From the NCBI GenBank assembly GCA_008828725.1, contig MEHQ01000099.1, positions 1-64,000 of the forward strand: a stretch of DNA of 64,000 nucleotides, in the 5' to 3' direction. Source of the DNA: Saccharina japonica. Taxonomy: Eukaryota > Sar > Phaeophyceae > Laminariales > Laminariaceae. Positions 1-10,009 of this stretch are shown in pieces (the stretch's first letter is position 1; every line of letters begins with the position of its first letter). The notes under the pieces were generated by a model. The model was not told the DNA's origin, searched no databases, and saw only the letters and a list, made by a program, of their open reading frames with translations. Made by a program: the position numbers and the translations under genes.

Positions 1-200
1 AAAAGCATCTACCTATAGGTAATCGATTCCCACAGTTCATGATCTATAAGCAGTAGACCTTTCAAGGCAGATATCTTCTCGATCTTCTATTGTATGATCT
101 GTATGATCTAGCTCATGTTGCTGGGGGGGACGCGTATAATCTTAGTCTTCATACGTACATTCATCATCTACAGTATTAATAGCACATGTTTCCTGGGTTG
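1..200 (+). repeat. dispersed module flanking GATC satellite (module K, copy 1)
   Basis: This stretch resembles 50985-51150: both contain an AAGCAGTAGACC block, a CAAGGCAGATAT block, a CGTATAATCT block and a CACATGTTTCC block in the same order, and both run into the same 27-bp satellite. The pair therefore looks like two copies of one dispersed unit that carries its own tandem array. No coding potential was seen. Confidence 0.6.
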
Positions 201-261
201 GATTTTTTACTGCGCAAGTCCTGCACAAGCTCTCGCAACGGCAAGTTAGAGGAACTACATG

Positions 262-1345
262 ATCTAGGTCAGGATATATCTGTAGATGATCTAGATCATT
301 ATCTACCTGTAGATGATCTAGATCATTATCTGTCTGTAGATGATCTAGATCATGATATGTCTGTAGATTGTCTATATCATGATATGTCTGTAGATGATTT
401 AGATCATGATCTATCTGTAGATGATCTAGATCATGATCTATCTGTAGATGATCTAGATCATGATCTATCTGTAGATGATCTAGATCAGATGATCTAGATC
501 ATGATCCATTTGTAGATGACCTAGATCATGATCTACATGTAAATGATCTAGATCATGATCTGTCTGTAGATGATCTAGATCATGATCTGTCTGTAGATTG
601 TTTATATCATGATCTATCTGTAGATGATATATATCATGATCTGTCTGTAAATGATTTCTAGATCATGATCTATATATGTAGATGATCTAGATCATGATCG
701 ATTCGTAGATAATCTAGATCATGATATGTATATATATATATCTGTAGATGATCTAGATCATGATCTATCTGTAGATGATCTGGATCACGATATATCTGTA
801 GATGATCTAGATCATGATCTATCTGTAGATGATCTAGATCATGATCTATCTGTAGATGATCTAGATCATGATCGATTTGTAGATGCTCTAGATCATGATA
901 TATCTGTAAATGATCTGGATCATGATAGATGATCTAGATCACGATATATCTGTAGATGATCTAGATCACGATCTATCCGTAGATGATCTAGATCATGATA
1001 TATCTGTAGATGATATATATCATGATCTATCTGTAGGTGGTATATATCATGATCTATCCGTAGATGATCTAGGTCATGATCTATCTGTAAATGGTCTAGA
1101 TCAATCTCTATCTGTAGATGATCTAGATCATGATGATCTAGATCATGATCTCTCTGTAGATGATATATATCATGATCTATCTGTAGATGATTTAGGTCAT
1201 GATCTATCTGTAGATGGTCTAGATCATGATCTGTCTGCAGATGATCTAGATCATGATATATATGTATATGATCTAGATCATGATCTATCTGTAGATTATC
1301 TAGATCATGATATATCTGTAGATGATCTAATCATGATCTATCTTG
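262..1345 (+). repeat. 27-bp GATC-rich palindromic satellite
   Basis: About 40 imperfect copies of a 27-bp unit run here. Each contains the perfect palindrome ATGATCTAGATCAT and usually GATCATGATC. Because 27 is a multiple of three, open frames encode a nine-residue repeat (DLSVDDLDH type). Those frames are a by-product of the repeat and are not annotated as genes. Confidence 0.93.
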
Positions 1346-1413
1346 ATGATCTGTCCGAGGTGTTCTTGATTCACACGCCTGTCGTGCCATGAACATGGTG
1401 CTGCCGGTGACAG

Positions 1414-1520
1414 GTGAGGGAGCAGCAGCTAACCGTAGTGCTGAAGATCCTCAAGGCCTTCGACAAGCGGCCCATGTACTTCATGCGGGAGCTGGACAAG
1501 TTCTTTCTCAACCAGGCCAT
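1414..1520 (+). CDS. gene 1, first visible exon
   Basis: The exon follows acceptor GGTGACAG and ends at donor CAT|GTGAGC in phase 2. It encodes 35 residues from VREQQL to FFLNQA with charged-amphipathic helix character. An in-frame acceptor 15 bases further on is also possible. The codon split at its end (AT+A, Ile) is completed by the exon at 3084. Confidence 0.6.
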
Positions 1521-4500
1521 GTGAGCTCTTCATTTTATTTTTATTTTTTCACCGGTTCAGAAAACTGCACCCCACATCATCGTTTCGCGACAAACTACTT
1601 GGCTTTAGTGTGAGAGTGTGTCCCCAGTGGGAGTGTGTCCCCAGTACAGAATAAAAGGGCTTTCACCCCATCGAACAAACCATGGATTCTCACAAAAAAC
1701 GAGGCAAAAAAGACAACGTATATCGCGAATTCAGCGGATTCGTCGTGAGTCGTTATCTCGTGTCCACTGTCTTGAATTTATCATTGTTTTCGTAGTTTTT
1801 GTTTTTTTGGGAGGAAAAATCGCGCAGGTTGGTATTATAGCAAAATCAGTAGGGGTGGGTGAAAACTTCCAACCAAGCGCTTAAGCTTCTCTCTCTCTTT
1901 TGTGTCTATCCCCCCCAAACCCAACGTGCTCCGTCCCGGCACCGTAGGCGTGCGAGGGTCTATGGTCATACGACTACAGGCGTGCACGACATGAGTACAC
2001 CCGCCCCCCCCCCTCTCTCGCTCCGTCTCGAAAGGGATGCGTGGTCAATCCTCAAATGGCTAAGGCAAGCGACAAATGAGTACGCCCCCTCCCCCCCACC
2101 TCTCTCCTTCCCTCTTTCACTCTGTCCCTCTTTCCATGAAGATGGCCCCTTCGTGACCTGGTTCCAGCTGTGGCGTACTACTACTGTAATGGGCCTTGGC
2201 GAAGCCGCTGGGTCAAGTTCGGGTTTCGCCCCGAGGACCACCCGTCCGCCAGGTGATTGCTTGATTGCTTGATTGATTGATTGATTGGTTGATTGACTGA
2301 TTGACCGAGTGGTTGATGGTTTGATTTATTGATGAGTGGTTGATTCGTTTTTTTTTTTACTGTTGATTGATTGATTTATTGATGGGTTGATTGGTGAATC
2401 GATTGGTTGTTGATTGATTGGTAGGGTTGATTGATCGAGTGGTGGGTCGGTTGTTGATTAATTGATTGATTGATTGATTGACTGATTGATTGGTTGATTG
2501 GTTGATTGATTGATTGTTTGGTTGATGCACCGTTTGATTGATCGGTTGATTGATTGATTGATCGATTGTTTGACCGAGAAGTTGGTTGATTGATTGATAG
2601 ATTGATTGATTGATTGATTTATTGACTGGTTGCTTGATTGATTGGTCGATTGGTTGGTTGGTTGATCGAATGGTCGATTTAATCATTGCTTGGCTGATTT
2701 GTTGATTGGTTTATTGATTGGTTTATTGATTGATTGGTCGATTGATCAATTGTTTGATCGAGAGGTTGATTGATTCATTGGTTATTTGATTGATTGATTA
2801 ATTGTGTTGCTTGATTGATTAATTGGTTGCTTGATTGATTGGTTCACCGGTTGTGTGTTTTGATTGGCTGACTGTTGATCGGTTGATCGATTGGTTTTTG
2901 ATTGGTTTATTATTGACTGGTTGTTTTTGGCCGGGTTATTGACGTATTGACGGACGGATTGATTAACTAATATATTGATTGATAGATTGGTTGAGTAGTT
3001 ACTTGGATGGTTGATTTGTTGACTACGGCCATGCATGACGCGAGTACACCCCCTCCCCACCCACCTCCTGCCCCCCTCCTCAGATTCGACCAGCTCCTGG
3101 AGTTCCGGCTCTCCTCCGCGCAGCTCAGGGCGTGGGCCGAGGCTATCACCCCAAAGACACAAACCAAAAAAGCACTCCCGCCCACAACGAAACGCACCGG
3201 CGCCACCAAAGGCGATGCCAACAACGCTAGTGCCGGTGGCGGCGGCGGCGGCGGTGGAAACAGTGGTGGTGGTGGGGGCGCGAAGGTCAGTACGGGTGAG
3301 GGGGGCGGGGGCGGAAGCGGACGAAAAAGTGAACCGAGGCGAGCGAAAGCCTTCGGGAAGTTGAAAAGCGCGGCTGGGCGTGGTGCCGGTGCTGTCGGCG
3401 GGGAGGGCGAGGTGGAGAGAGGGGAAGGGGACGCAGAAGGGGAAGGGGGGGGCGAGGACGAGAGGGAGGCCGGGGCAGAGGGAGCTGATGAGGGGAAGGA
3501 GCCCAAGATGAAGGAGGGTATGGGGAAGCTGGATGATGATGGGATAGCCCTGGGGCTTGGGGGGGTCGGGGGACCGCCGGAGGTCGGGTTGACGTCGAAG
3601 ACGAAGGGGAGGTTCGCCAGCCAGGTGAGAGGGCTCCGGCTGATGATGATGATGGTGATGATGCGATTGGTTAGCCGTTGCGTGTATTATGTATGTAGTG
3701 GTTGGAGTGTGTGATAATTCTTATAAAGGGAAAACAATGAAATAATTCGAAGCTGTGGTGAGGTCGCAACTTTCTTCCAAAGTAATATCCTGCCCTACCC
3801 TACCCTACCCTACCCTACCCTACCCTACCCTACCCTACCCTACCCTACCCTACCCTACCCTACCCTGTCCTACGCTACGCTAAGCTGCCGTACCTGCCCT
3901 TGCACGCGTCCCTCGTTTTTATAGGTTAATCTGAACGGGCAGATGCTATCGGCAAGAAACCGACAGACCCTGGCAGAGTGTCCCATTCGCGCTGTCCAAG
4001 AACTGGCCCTCACAGCGCCCCGCTTGGTGAGCGCACCCCCCCTCGTTACGTTGTGATTTAGCGTTAGCGTTTCGTGTTAGAGGTAGGGTTAGCGTCTCGT
4101 ATTAGAGGTAGGGTTAGCGTTGACGTTAGAGTGCCTTTAGAAAGGGCGCTAGCCTTAGGCTCAGGTTTAGGTGTAAGTGTTGGTGTTGGCGTTAGCTTTC
4201 GTGGTAGAGGTAGCGTTAGCGTTAGCATAGCAGTAGATAGTGCTTTAGCCTTAGGCCCAGCGTTAGGTCTAGTAGTGTTAGCGCTGGCGTTAGATATGTG
4301 TGTTAGCGTTCGTGGTAGAGGTACCCCTAGCGTTAGCGTAGCTGTAGAGATGGCGTTTGCCTAAGGACCAGACTTAGGTGTATTAGGGTTAGCGCTAGCG
4401 TTAGCGGCGTGTGTTTAGCGTTCGTGGTAGCGTTAGCGTCAGCTCTAGCGGTAGAGGTAGCGCTAGATTTAGCGTTAGTGGTCGACGTAGCAATAGATAT

Positions 4501-7500
4501 AGCGTTAGCCTTAGTGCCAGCGTCAGGTTTGAATAGTAGTGTTAGCGCTATGATAGCGTTAGCGGTTGTTTAGGCGTTCGTGGTAGAGGTAGCGTTAGTG
4601 GTGGAGGTAGCGCTAGCGTTAGCTTTAGCGTAGCATTAGAGGTGGGATTGCCCGTAGGCCCAGTGGTAGGTTTATGTGTTAGTGTTATGCCTAGCGTTAG
4701 CTTTAGCGTTTGCTTTAGCGTTAGTGTTAGTGGTAGAGGTAGCGTTTGTGGTATAGGTGGCGTTATACTTAGCGTTAACGTGAGAGTAGGCATTAGAGAG
4801 TGTGTTATTTTAAAGGCTCAGCGTTAGGTTTAAGTGTTAGCGTTAGCGCTAGCGTCAACGTTAGCGCCAGCGTCACGTTTGCGTCAGCGTTTTAGCGTTT
4901 TAGCGTTAGCGGTAGTGATACAGGTAACGGTAGTGGTAGTGATGGCTGCAGCGATGGTGTTAGACGTCCTACATCACATGCGCCGTACCTCACGTACGTT
5001 CATGCGCACGTACGTCCTTCGCACGTCCTATCTCACGTACCGTCCTATCTACACCTCGTGCGTCTTATCCGACATATGTCATATCTCACGTACGTCCTAC
5101 CTAGCATACGCCCTTTACCACGTACGTCCTATATCACTACATTTGTCACGTACGTCCTCTCTCTCGTACGTCCTACTGTATATGTAACTACGTCCTTTCT
5201 CGCGTATATATTTATAATAAAAAATTAAAAAAAAAACAGCTGTGAGATCGAGGATTTCGTCGAAACTCATCTTTGCTCAATAGCTGAGCGTGATACTTCC
5301 ATCGCGCGTAACTTACGGGTGTCATATGTCCTCATGCGGGACGTACATACATCCTGCATACGAGGAGAACGGAATCTGAGGCTGCAGAATTCCGGGAGCG
5401 TGTGTCTATCTGTGAAAATTTATCCGTGGGTGTCCTCTCTCTCGCGTACCTCCGGTCCGCGTTTTGTCAGGATAAGCCGGACTCGCTGACAGGATGGTGG
5501 CCCCCGTCGACGATCAGCAGGATGCGCCATCTCACGCTAGAGGGCATCGACGCCTGCATCAAGTTCAAGAGGCTCCAACTAGCGGCAGAGGCCGCCGCCG
5601 CAGAAGCCACCGCTGGAGAAGAAGAAACGTCCGCAGAAAGTTCCAAAGAAATTTCCAAAGAAAGTTCCAAAGAAAGTTCCAAAGAAACATCCGCAGGAAA
5701 ACCCGCCGGAAAATTCGCCGGGAAATTCGCAGGAAATTTCGCAGGAAAATTCGCTGGAAAATTCGCAGGAAAGCCCGCAGGAAAGTCCGCAGGAACAGGA
5801 GCAGGAGAAGCAGGAGCAGCGGCAGCACCGCCATCGACAGGTGCAGCGGCAGCAGCAGCAATCGCGTCAACAGCGTTAGCACCTCCATCGGCCTCGCCGT
5901 CAGAAGCAGCAGCGACGGCGGCAGCGGTGGCATCGACCGCGATCGCGGCGATCGCGGCGGAGGCCGCATCATCATCGTCATCATCAGCATCAGCAGCAGC
6001 AGCGGCAGCGGGAACAGACAGGCTGCCCTGCAGCCTGGTCCGCCGGGACTTCTTCGCGAGGGCTGCCCTCCTGGCGGACAGGGTGGCGGTCATCAAGGTC
6101 GCCGAGCCCTCCCCGCTTCCCGGATCAGCCCCGGCCTCCTCCTCCTCCTCCGCTGCCGCCGCCGCCGCCGCTTCGACACCAGAAGGCGCAGCCGCTGCCG
6201 CCGCAGCGGCGGCTACCGCTATGACCGCCGCGGGAGCGAATCGGGCTAGAACAGGCGGCGGCGTCTCTTCGCGCGGTTTTTCCGGCGGGGGGAGTGGGGC
6301 GAAGGCCGCGGGCGGGGTGGGGGGGCGCTACGCAGCAGGCTCGAGAGCGGGGCCGTCGAAGGGTTCTGCGCGGGCACGGAAGGCCGAGGAGGAGGAGGAG
6401 GAGGAGGAGGAGGAGGAGGATAGTGATAGTGACACGGACAGCGATAGCGATGTGAGTGTTTTGTTTTTGTTTTTTGTTTTTTGTTTTCGTTTATTGTCTC
6501 TCGTTTGATACCTTGGCAGTTCAGGTCTCGCCCTATATATTGCCCCCCCCCCCCCGTGGATTTCTGGTTTTTGTTACAAGAGCAACACAGCGAACGATGA
6601 ACAAGTCGAAAATAGAACGTGTCCACACCAAAATTGTTTTGTGTTGTTTTTTTCTCAACATCATCTTCACAATTATCGTGTTTTTTTTGTCGTTCTTTCA
6701 AAATATAAGTTTCACTGTTTTCGTGGGTTCGTTTTTTTTGTTCGTGTACCGTACGTAGATGAATATCACGGGGTACCATAGTAAACACTAGTAAATAATA
6801 CCTACGGTACACCCAAAAACCTGTATGTTTACCTATTTTACTAGCAATATGTGGTCCTATTTACTATGGTCCTCCGTAATAACATACTATCATATGTATC
6901 ATGCTGACATGCCTTCTTTTTGTTTTTCCCGTCCCCTCAGGACGTGCACTCGAGCGATCTAGTCGACGAAAGCGAAGACAATTTATACTCCTCGGAACAT
7001 TCCGGGAGCGCTACAGGGGATGAATCAGGGGATGAGCATCCCCCAACCCCGGAGAGGTCAGGGGACGAGAATGCCCCGACCCCCGCCCCTGAGGTCGTCG
7101 CTGAGAAAGGCAGCGGGAGGGAGGGTGGAATTCCAGACAAAAAGGGTGGCAGTACCAGAAGCCTTCGCAGATGACCGCCCCCCCGCCCCCCCCCTCTCCG
7201 GGGGATTGAGGGGTCAGGGGACAAACACCCCCAAATCCCTGCCCCTGAGGTTGTCGATGAGAAACACAGTAGTAGGGAGGGAGGGAGGGACGGAGGATGG
7301 GTGGAGTTCCGGAGAGAGAGGGTGGCCGTACGAGAAGCCTTTGGAGATGGCCGCTCTTCCTCCCTCCCTTTCCGGAAGATGGAGGGGACAGGGGATGAAC
7401 ATCCTCCAATCCCCGCCCCTGCGGTCGTCGTCGAGAAAGGCAGTCAGAGCGAGCGTGGAGTTGCAGAGAGGAGAGGCGGTACGAGGAATCTTCGCATATT

Positions 7501-8157
7501 ACCTTTTTTTTCCCCCCCCCCCCCCCTTTCTGGAATATTGAGGGGTCAGGGGACGAATATCCCCCAATCCCCGCCCCTGAGTTTGACGTTGAGGAAGACA
7601 GCGGGAGGAAGGGAGATAAGGTGGAGTTCCAGAGAGAGGGGTGGCTGTACAATAAATCTTCGGAGCCCCCCCCACCCCCGCCCCCCTCTCCGGAATATTG
7701 AGGGGTCAGGGGACGAATATACCCCAATCCCCGCCCCTTAGGTTGTTGTTGAGAAAGACAGTAGGAGGGAGGGGAGAGGGAGGGAGGATGGAGTTCCAGA
7801 GAGAGAGGGGTGGTTGTACGGGAAGCTTTCGGGGATGACCGCTCTTCCTCCGTCCCCCCCCGCTCTCCAACCCCGCCAGCTCTTTTTTTGTTATCACAAA
7901 CATGTTTGTAATTTAATGCGTTATATTTGGTTGGGTTGGGTTGGGTTGGGTTGGGTTGGGTTAGATTGGGTTGGGTCGGATTGAGTTGGGTTGGGTAGGT
8001 GTGCGGAGCATAAGGGGTGGGTGGGTGGGTGGGTGGGTGGTAGGTAACCCCCCGCCCCCCCCAGTTGTCTCTGGAAGTGGCCGCACCAGAAAACAAATAC
8101 ATTAATTCGGCGCTGTCATCCGTATGCAAGAAAGTCGGCCTCACAAGAGGTTCTTAG
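1414..8157 (+). CDS. unrecognised acidic, low-complexity protein gene (gene 1), six proposed exons
   Basis: Proposed exons are 1414-1520, 3084-3624, 3925-4026, 5471-6451, 6941-7093 and 8065-8157. All junctions are GT-AG and phases agree. The start lies upstream and was not found. The ordered parts are helical segments: KILKAFDKRPMYFMRELDKF in exon 1, FDQLLEFRLSSAQLRAWAEA at the start of exon 2, and a third in exon 3. Long Gly-, Glu-, Ala- and Lys/Ser-rich tracts follow, then an acidic tail with an EEEEEE run and SDSD repeats. Acidic low-complexity tails are common in nuclear chromatin or transcription proteins, but I do not recognise the family and assign no function. Exon 4 contains KFAG and SSKE repeats. 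The last exon ends in a stop inside a dispersed repeat. Exons 1-4 are better supported than 5-6. Confidence 0.55.
1925..2080 (+). repeat. two SINE-like copies (F then G type) with C tails
   Basis: At 1930-2000 an F-type end reads GGTCATACGACTAC and then CATGAGTAC followed by a C-rich run. At 2023-2080 a G-type end reads CGTCTCGAAAGGGATGCG and then AATGAGTAC followed by another C-rich run. Both lie in intron 1 of gene 1. Confidence 0.65.
2255..3005 (+). repeat. GATT/TTGA tetranucleotide satellite
   Basis: About 750 bases of GATT repeats with GGTT, GACT and GATC variants, in the first visible intron of gene 1. Reverse-strand open frames rich in NQSINQ come from the repeat. Confidence 0.9.
3084..3624 (+). 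CDS. gene 1, exon 2 (Gly/Glu-rich)
   Basis: Acceptor CCCCTCCTCAG precedes the exon and donor CCAG|GTGAGA ends it in phase 0. It encodes 181 codons. The first 30 residues are ordered-looking (FDQLLEFRLSSAQLRAWAEA). The rest is low complexity: poly-Gly with scattered Lys/Arg, then Glu/Gly-rich. Confidence 0.6.
3793..3868 (+). repeat. (TACCC)n pentanucleotide array
   Basis: About 15 uninterrupted TACCC units in the gene 1 intron between exons 2 and 3, decaying into a few related pentamers. Confidence 0.95.
3925..4026 (+). CDS. gene 1, exon 3
   Basis: Acceptor TTTTTATAG and donor CTTG|GTGAGC enclose 34 codons in phase 0, from VNLNGQ to LTAPRL. The sequence is not low complexity and has no stop, which supports it as genuine coding DNA. 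Confidence 0.6.
4058..4910 (+). repeat. GTTAGC hexamer-type satellite
   Basis: About 850 bases built on GTTAGC/GTTAGCG with variants (GTAGAG, GCGCTA). The unit is one base away from a TTAGGG-type telomere word. It fills most of the intron after exon 3 of gene 1. Confidence 0.9.
4975..5190 (+). repeat. CACGTACGTCCTAT-type short tandem repeat
   Basis: Irregular copies of a roughly 18-base unit containing ACGTACGTCC and CTATCTCAC. It directly follows the GTTAGC array in the same intron. Confidence 0.75.
5232..5318 (+). mobile_element. MITE family M fragment
   Basis: It begins AACAGCTGTGAGATCGAGGA, as do copies at 15480 and 43847, and continues with CGTCGAAACTCAT and a GATCGCGCGTA-like block. 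The far terminal repeat seen at 43847-43977 is missing here. Confidence 0.6.
5471..6451 (+). CDS. gene 1, exon 4 (large low-complexity exon)
   Basis: Acceptor TTTTGTCAG and donor GCGAT|GTGAGT enclose 327 codons in phase 0. It opens with an ordered stretch (DKPDSLTGWWPPSTISRMRH). KESS and KFAG tandem repeats follow, then poly-Ala/Ser, a short ordered block around LVRRDFFARAALLADRVAVI, Gly-rich sequence and an EEEE/SDSD acidic end. Confidence 0.65.
6767..6881. mobile_element. MITE family A, copy 1
   Basis: Left end ACGGGGTACCATAGTAAA and right end TTTACTATGGTCCTCCGTAA are inverted repeats. The same ends recur at about seven other sites in the window. Inserted in the intron between exons 4 and 5 of gene 1. 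Confidence 0.75.
6941..7093 (+). CDS. gene 1, exon 5 (Ser/Asp/Glu-rich)
   Basis: Acceptor CCCGTCCCCTCAG is strong. The exon encodes 51 codons (DVHSSDLVDESEDNLYSSEH onward) ending PTPAPE at a possible donor GAG|GTCGTC in phase 0. Without that splice the frame continues to a stop at 7174, so the end is uncertain. Confidence 0.5.
7200..7755 (+). repeat. tandem copies of gene 1 exon 5 end plus donor
   Basis: Four further copies of a unit of about 160-175 bases follow exon 5. Each has a GGGGACGAAYAT-type block, CCCCCAATCCCCGCCCCTGAG and then a GTTGTCG-like sequence equal to the exon 5 end and its proposed donor. Several copies keep the GT. This is a local tandem expansion across an exon-intron junction. 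Confidence 0.85.
7922..8045 (+). repeat. (GGGTT)n then (GGTG)n repeats
   Basis: TTGGG/GGGTT pentamers at 7925-8000, then a short GGTG run at 8025-8042, just before the polypyrimidine-rich acceptor of the last proposed exon. Confidence 0.9.
8065..8157 (+). CDS. gene 1, proposed terminal exon using a repeat-derived stop
   Basis: A C-rich tract and CAG precede 30 codons in phase 0 (LSLEVAAPENKYINSALSSV onward) ending in TAG. From about 8121 the DNA matches the dispersed F element, so the last ten or so residues and the stop would come from a repeat. Low to moderate confidence; a cDNA would decide. Confidence 0.4.
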   Translation: MSLEVAAPENKYINSALSSVCKKVGLTRGS

Positions 8158-8325
8158 TAGGATGCAGCCCGCCCTTCATGCTACTCGCTGAACACCTCAC
8201 GGCGCTTCACGCTCGGGGCAATCGGTGTCTGCCTGGCCGGTGGAAAGCCGAGTGGCTTCGCCTCGCATTGTAGGGATGGTTGGGTCCATGGTCATACATA
8301 CGACTACCGCCATACATAAGATGGT
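8118..8325 (+). repeat. SINE-like F element, copy overlapping gene 1 end
   Basis: It is the inverse orientation of the copies at 15918 and 20450. It contains TTCTTAGTAGGATGCAG, ACACCTCACGGCGCTTC, GTCTGCCTGGCCGGTG, GCATTGTAGGGATG and CATGGTCATACATACGACTA. The C-tail end is degraded. Confidence 0.75.
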
Positions 8326-8489
8326 TTTTGTTTTTTCAACGAGACTCCAGTCTGACGAACGGAAGGGATTCAAGTACCGGATTATTATTAGAAAGATGAT
8401 TTTTTGTCGTACATTTGTTCTAGGACTACCATCTTATAATACTAGCTCGAACAGCCTGGTTCGAACGTTTTCTTCGGGTGAACTATTGA

Positions 8490-8790
8490 GCTCCTCGTCA
8501 TGTGGGGAGCTCAGAAGATAGTAAGCCGCCACCCCTGTAAGGTGGCATTTTCATTGCTCAAAACGTTTAAGAGTAGATGCATGCTACGATAGAGGTGCAC
8601 CATGTATTTTCTGAGCTCCTAACTTGAGGAGCGCCATACGTCGCCGAAAAATAGGTTTTGGAGGAAACTAAAAGTGCTATACTGCTGTATATCATACCCG
8701 ATGAGCAATTCCATGACCTGAGGCTAGCATGAAAAATATTACAGCACAAAAAAAATGAAAGTCTGGCGATTTTGGGTCAAGGGGAGCTCG
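8490..8790 (+). repeat. dispersed repeat D, copy 1
   Basis: It shares with 9240-9480 and 26030-26232 a GTGCACCAT block, a CTTGAGGAG block, a GGAGGAAA...AAAAGTGCTA block, a CCCGATGA block, AAAATATTGCAAC-type sequence and GGCGATTTTGGG. Terminal repeats were not resolved. Confidence 0.65.
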
Positions 8791-8952
8791 ATCATTCGGG
8801 AATAATTTCAGCCAAAAGTGCTCCCTTTATCGTAGATAGCACGCAGTTATACAGAACTTGTCGTTACGTGCATACAAACATACGGTAAATAAGTAACCCT
8901 CTTGACCGTATTCTGGGAGCCAGGCATATATATTAGTTCCCTCAAAACCCGT

Positions 8953-9036
8953 AGTTCGCGCGATCGAGGTATCTCACTCAGCTTGCAAAGAAAGATGATT
9001 TTCGATCAAATCCTCGATCTCACAGCTGTGTTTTTT
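8953..9036 (-). mobile_element. MITE family M fragment
   Basis: It carries the other half of family M: a GCGCGATCGAGGT block, CACTCAGCTTGCAA and the terminal ATCCTCGATCTCACAGCTGT, as in 43905-43977. Confidence 0.6.
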
Positions 9037-9224
9037 TTTTCTTCTTTTTTTTTTCTAATATATGTATAGACTGAATGCCGTCTGAATCAATGAATCGTAT
9101 TTTGTTGGTTCAGAGTGACAGAAGAGAGACTACGAATTAACTGCGGTATCAGAAGAGTAGTTGATGCAAGTCGGAGGGAAAACATAGTAACTACGCAGGA
9201 AGTAGAGCAGGACCAGACGCGTTG

Positions 9225-9480
9225 CCCTGCTGACGCCTGCTACGGTGGAGGTGCACCATGTTTTTGCCTTATAAGGGTGGTTACTTGAGGAGCTCTAATA
9301 CCTTCCTCCCCCAAAACATGATTTTGGAGGGAAAAAAAAGTGCTACTCGTACATACGTACCACCCGATGAACCCCCCCATGGCCTAACTATTAATGTATG
9401 TACCATAAAAAATATTGCAACGACACCGAGGGTAGTCGATTTTTTTTTTCGACATGTCACAGAATTTTTTGTTCGTTAGG
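9225..9480 (+). repeat. dispersed repeat D, copy 2
   Basis: The same ordered blocks as at 8490 appear here: GTGGAGGTGCACCATG, TTACTTGAGGAGCTC, GGAGGGAAAAAAAAGTGCTA and AAAAATATTGCAACGAC. A G run of 12 follows at 9480. Confidence 0.65.
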
Positions 9481-9680
9481 GGGGGGGGGGTTACTAAAAC
9501 CAAGTGAAAAAAATGAAAATAAGGATTTTTTTTTTCCCCATTTTCTTATTTCATCATGTGATCACAACGGTTGCAACGGTTTTCTATTCCGACCTCTGAG
9601 GGTGTGTCGTGTGTCGTTTTCTCTTTTTTCTGGACGCCCCTGACGACACAGTGATCCAATTCCGACGATTTTGGTGTTAT

Positions 9681-9772
9681 AACCCCGTAAGAACTGGTCC
9701 CACACATTTGGGGACAAACTTCGTACTTGGAATAAGTGTGGGTTTATTTTTTCAAAGTTCTGAATGGGTTAT
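9681..9772 (+). mobile_element. piggyBac-like MITE (family C), copy 1
   Basis: Flanked by TTATAA on both sides, it begins CCCCGTAAGAACTGGTCCCA and ends AGTTCTGAATGGG. The interior has a TGGGGACAAACT...TACTTGGAATAAGTGTG block shared by all copies. CCC-type ends next to a TTAA-like duplication resemble piggyBac elements; that class call is an inference. Confidence 0.65.
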
Positions 9773-9781
9773 AAGAGTTAA

Positions 9782-9861
9782 CCCCTTAAGAACCGGTCCA
9801 ACGAATTTGGGGACAAACTACTTGGAATTAGTGTGAGACATTTTTTTCAGTTCTGAATGGG
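9782..9861 (+). mobile_element. piggyBac-like MITE (family C), copy 2
   Basis: TTAA flanks on both sides, with termini CCCCTTAAGAACCGG and CAGTTCTGAATGGG that are inverted repeats of about 14 bases. Eighty bases long and the cleanest copy of the family. It lies about ten bases after copy 1. Confidence 0.75.
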
Positions 9862-9923
9862 TTAAGAGTTAAGAAGACCCCGGCTGTTCAGAAAACGTTT
9901 CAGGACGAAAAAAAAAAGTTCTA

Positions 9924-10002
9924 CCACTCTGTCCAGAAATATAAGCACCGTTTGTACATAAATATTCAGTATTAACGGTGCTTGTATTTCTGGACAGATT
10001 GG
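9924..10002. mobile_element. Stowaway-like MITE (family B), copy 1
   Basis: Seventy-nine bases flanked by TA. The terminal repeats of about 28 bases (CCACTCTGTCCAGAAATATA..., then AGCACC) are nearly perfect inverses. Size, TA duplication and a TIR near CTCCCTCCGTCC-AATATAAG are typical of Stowaway/Tc1-mariner MITEs. Confidence 0.85.
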
Positions 10003-10009
10003 TATACCT

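Noticed and set aside
186..1392. Three open frames with DLSVDDLDH repeats
   Set aside because: They are the in-frame reading of a 27-base satellite, lack splice or start context, and recur wherever the satellite occurs.
2357..3162. Reverse-strand frames rich in NQSINQ
   Set aside because: Product of the GATT tetranucleotide repeat.
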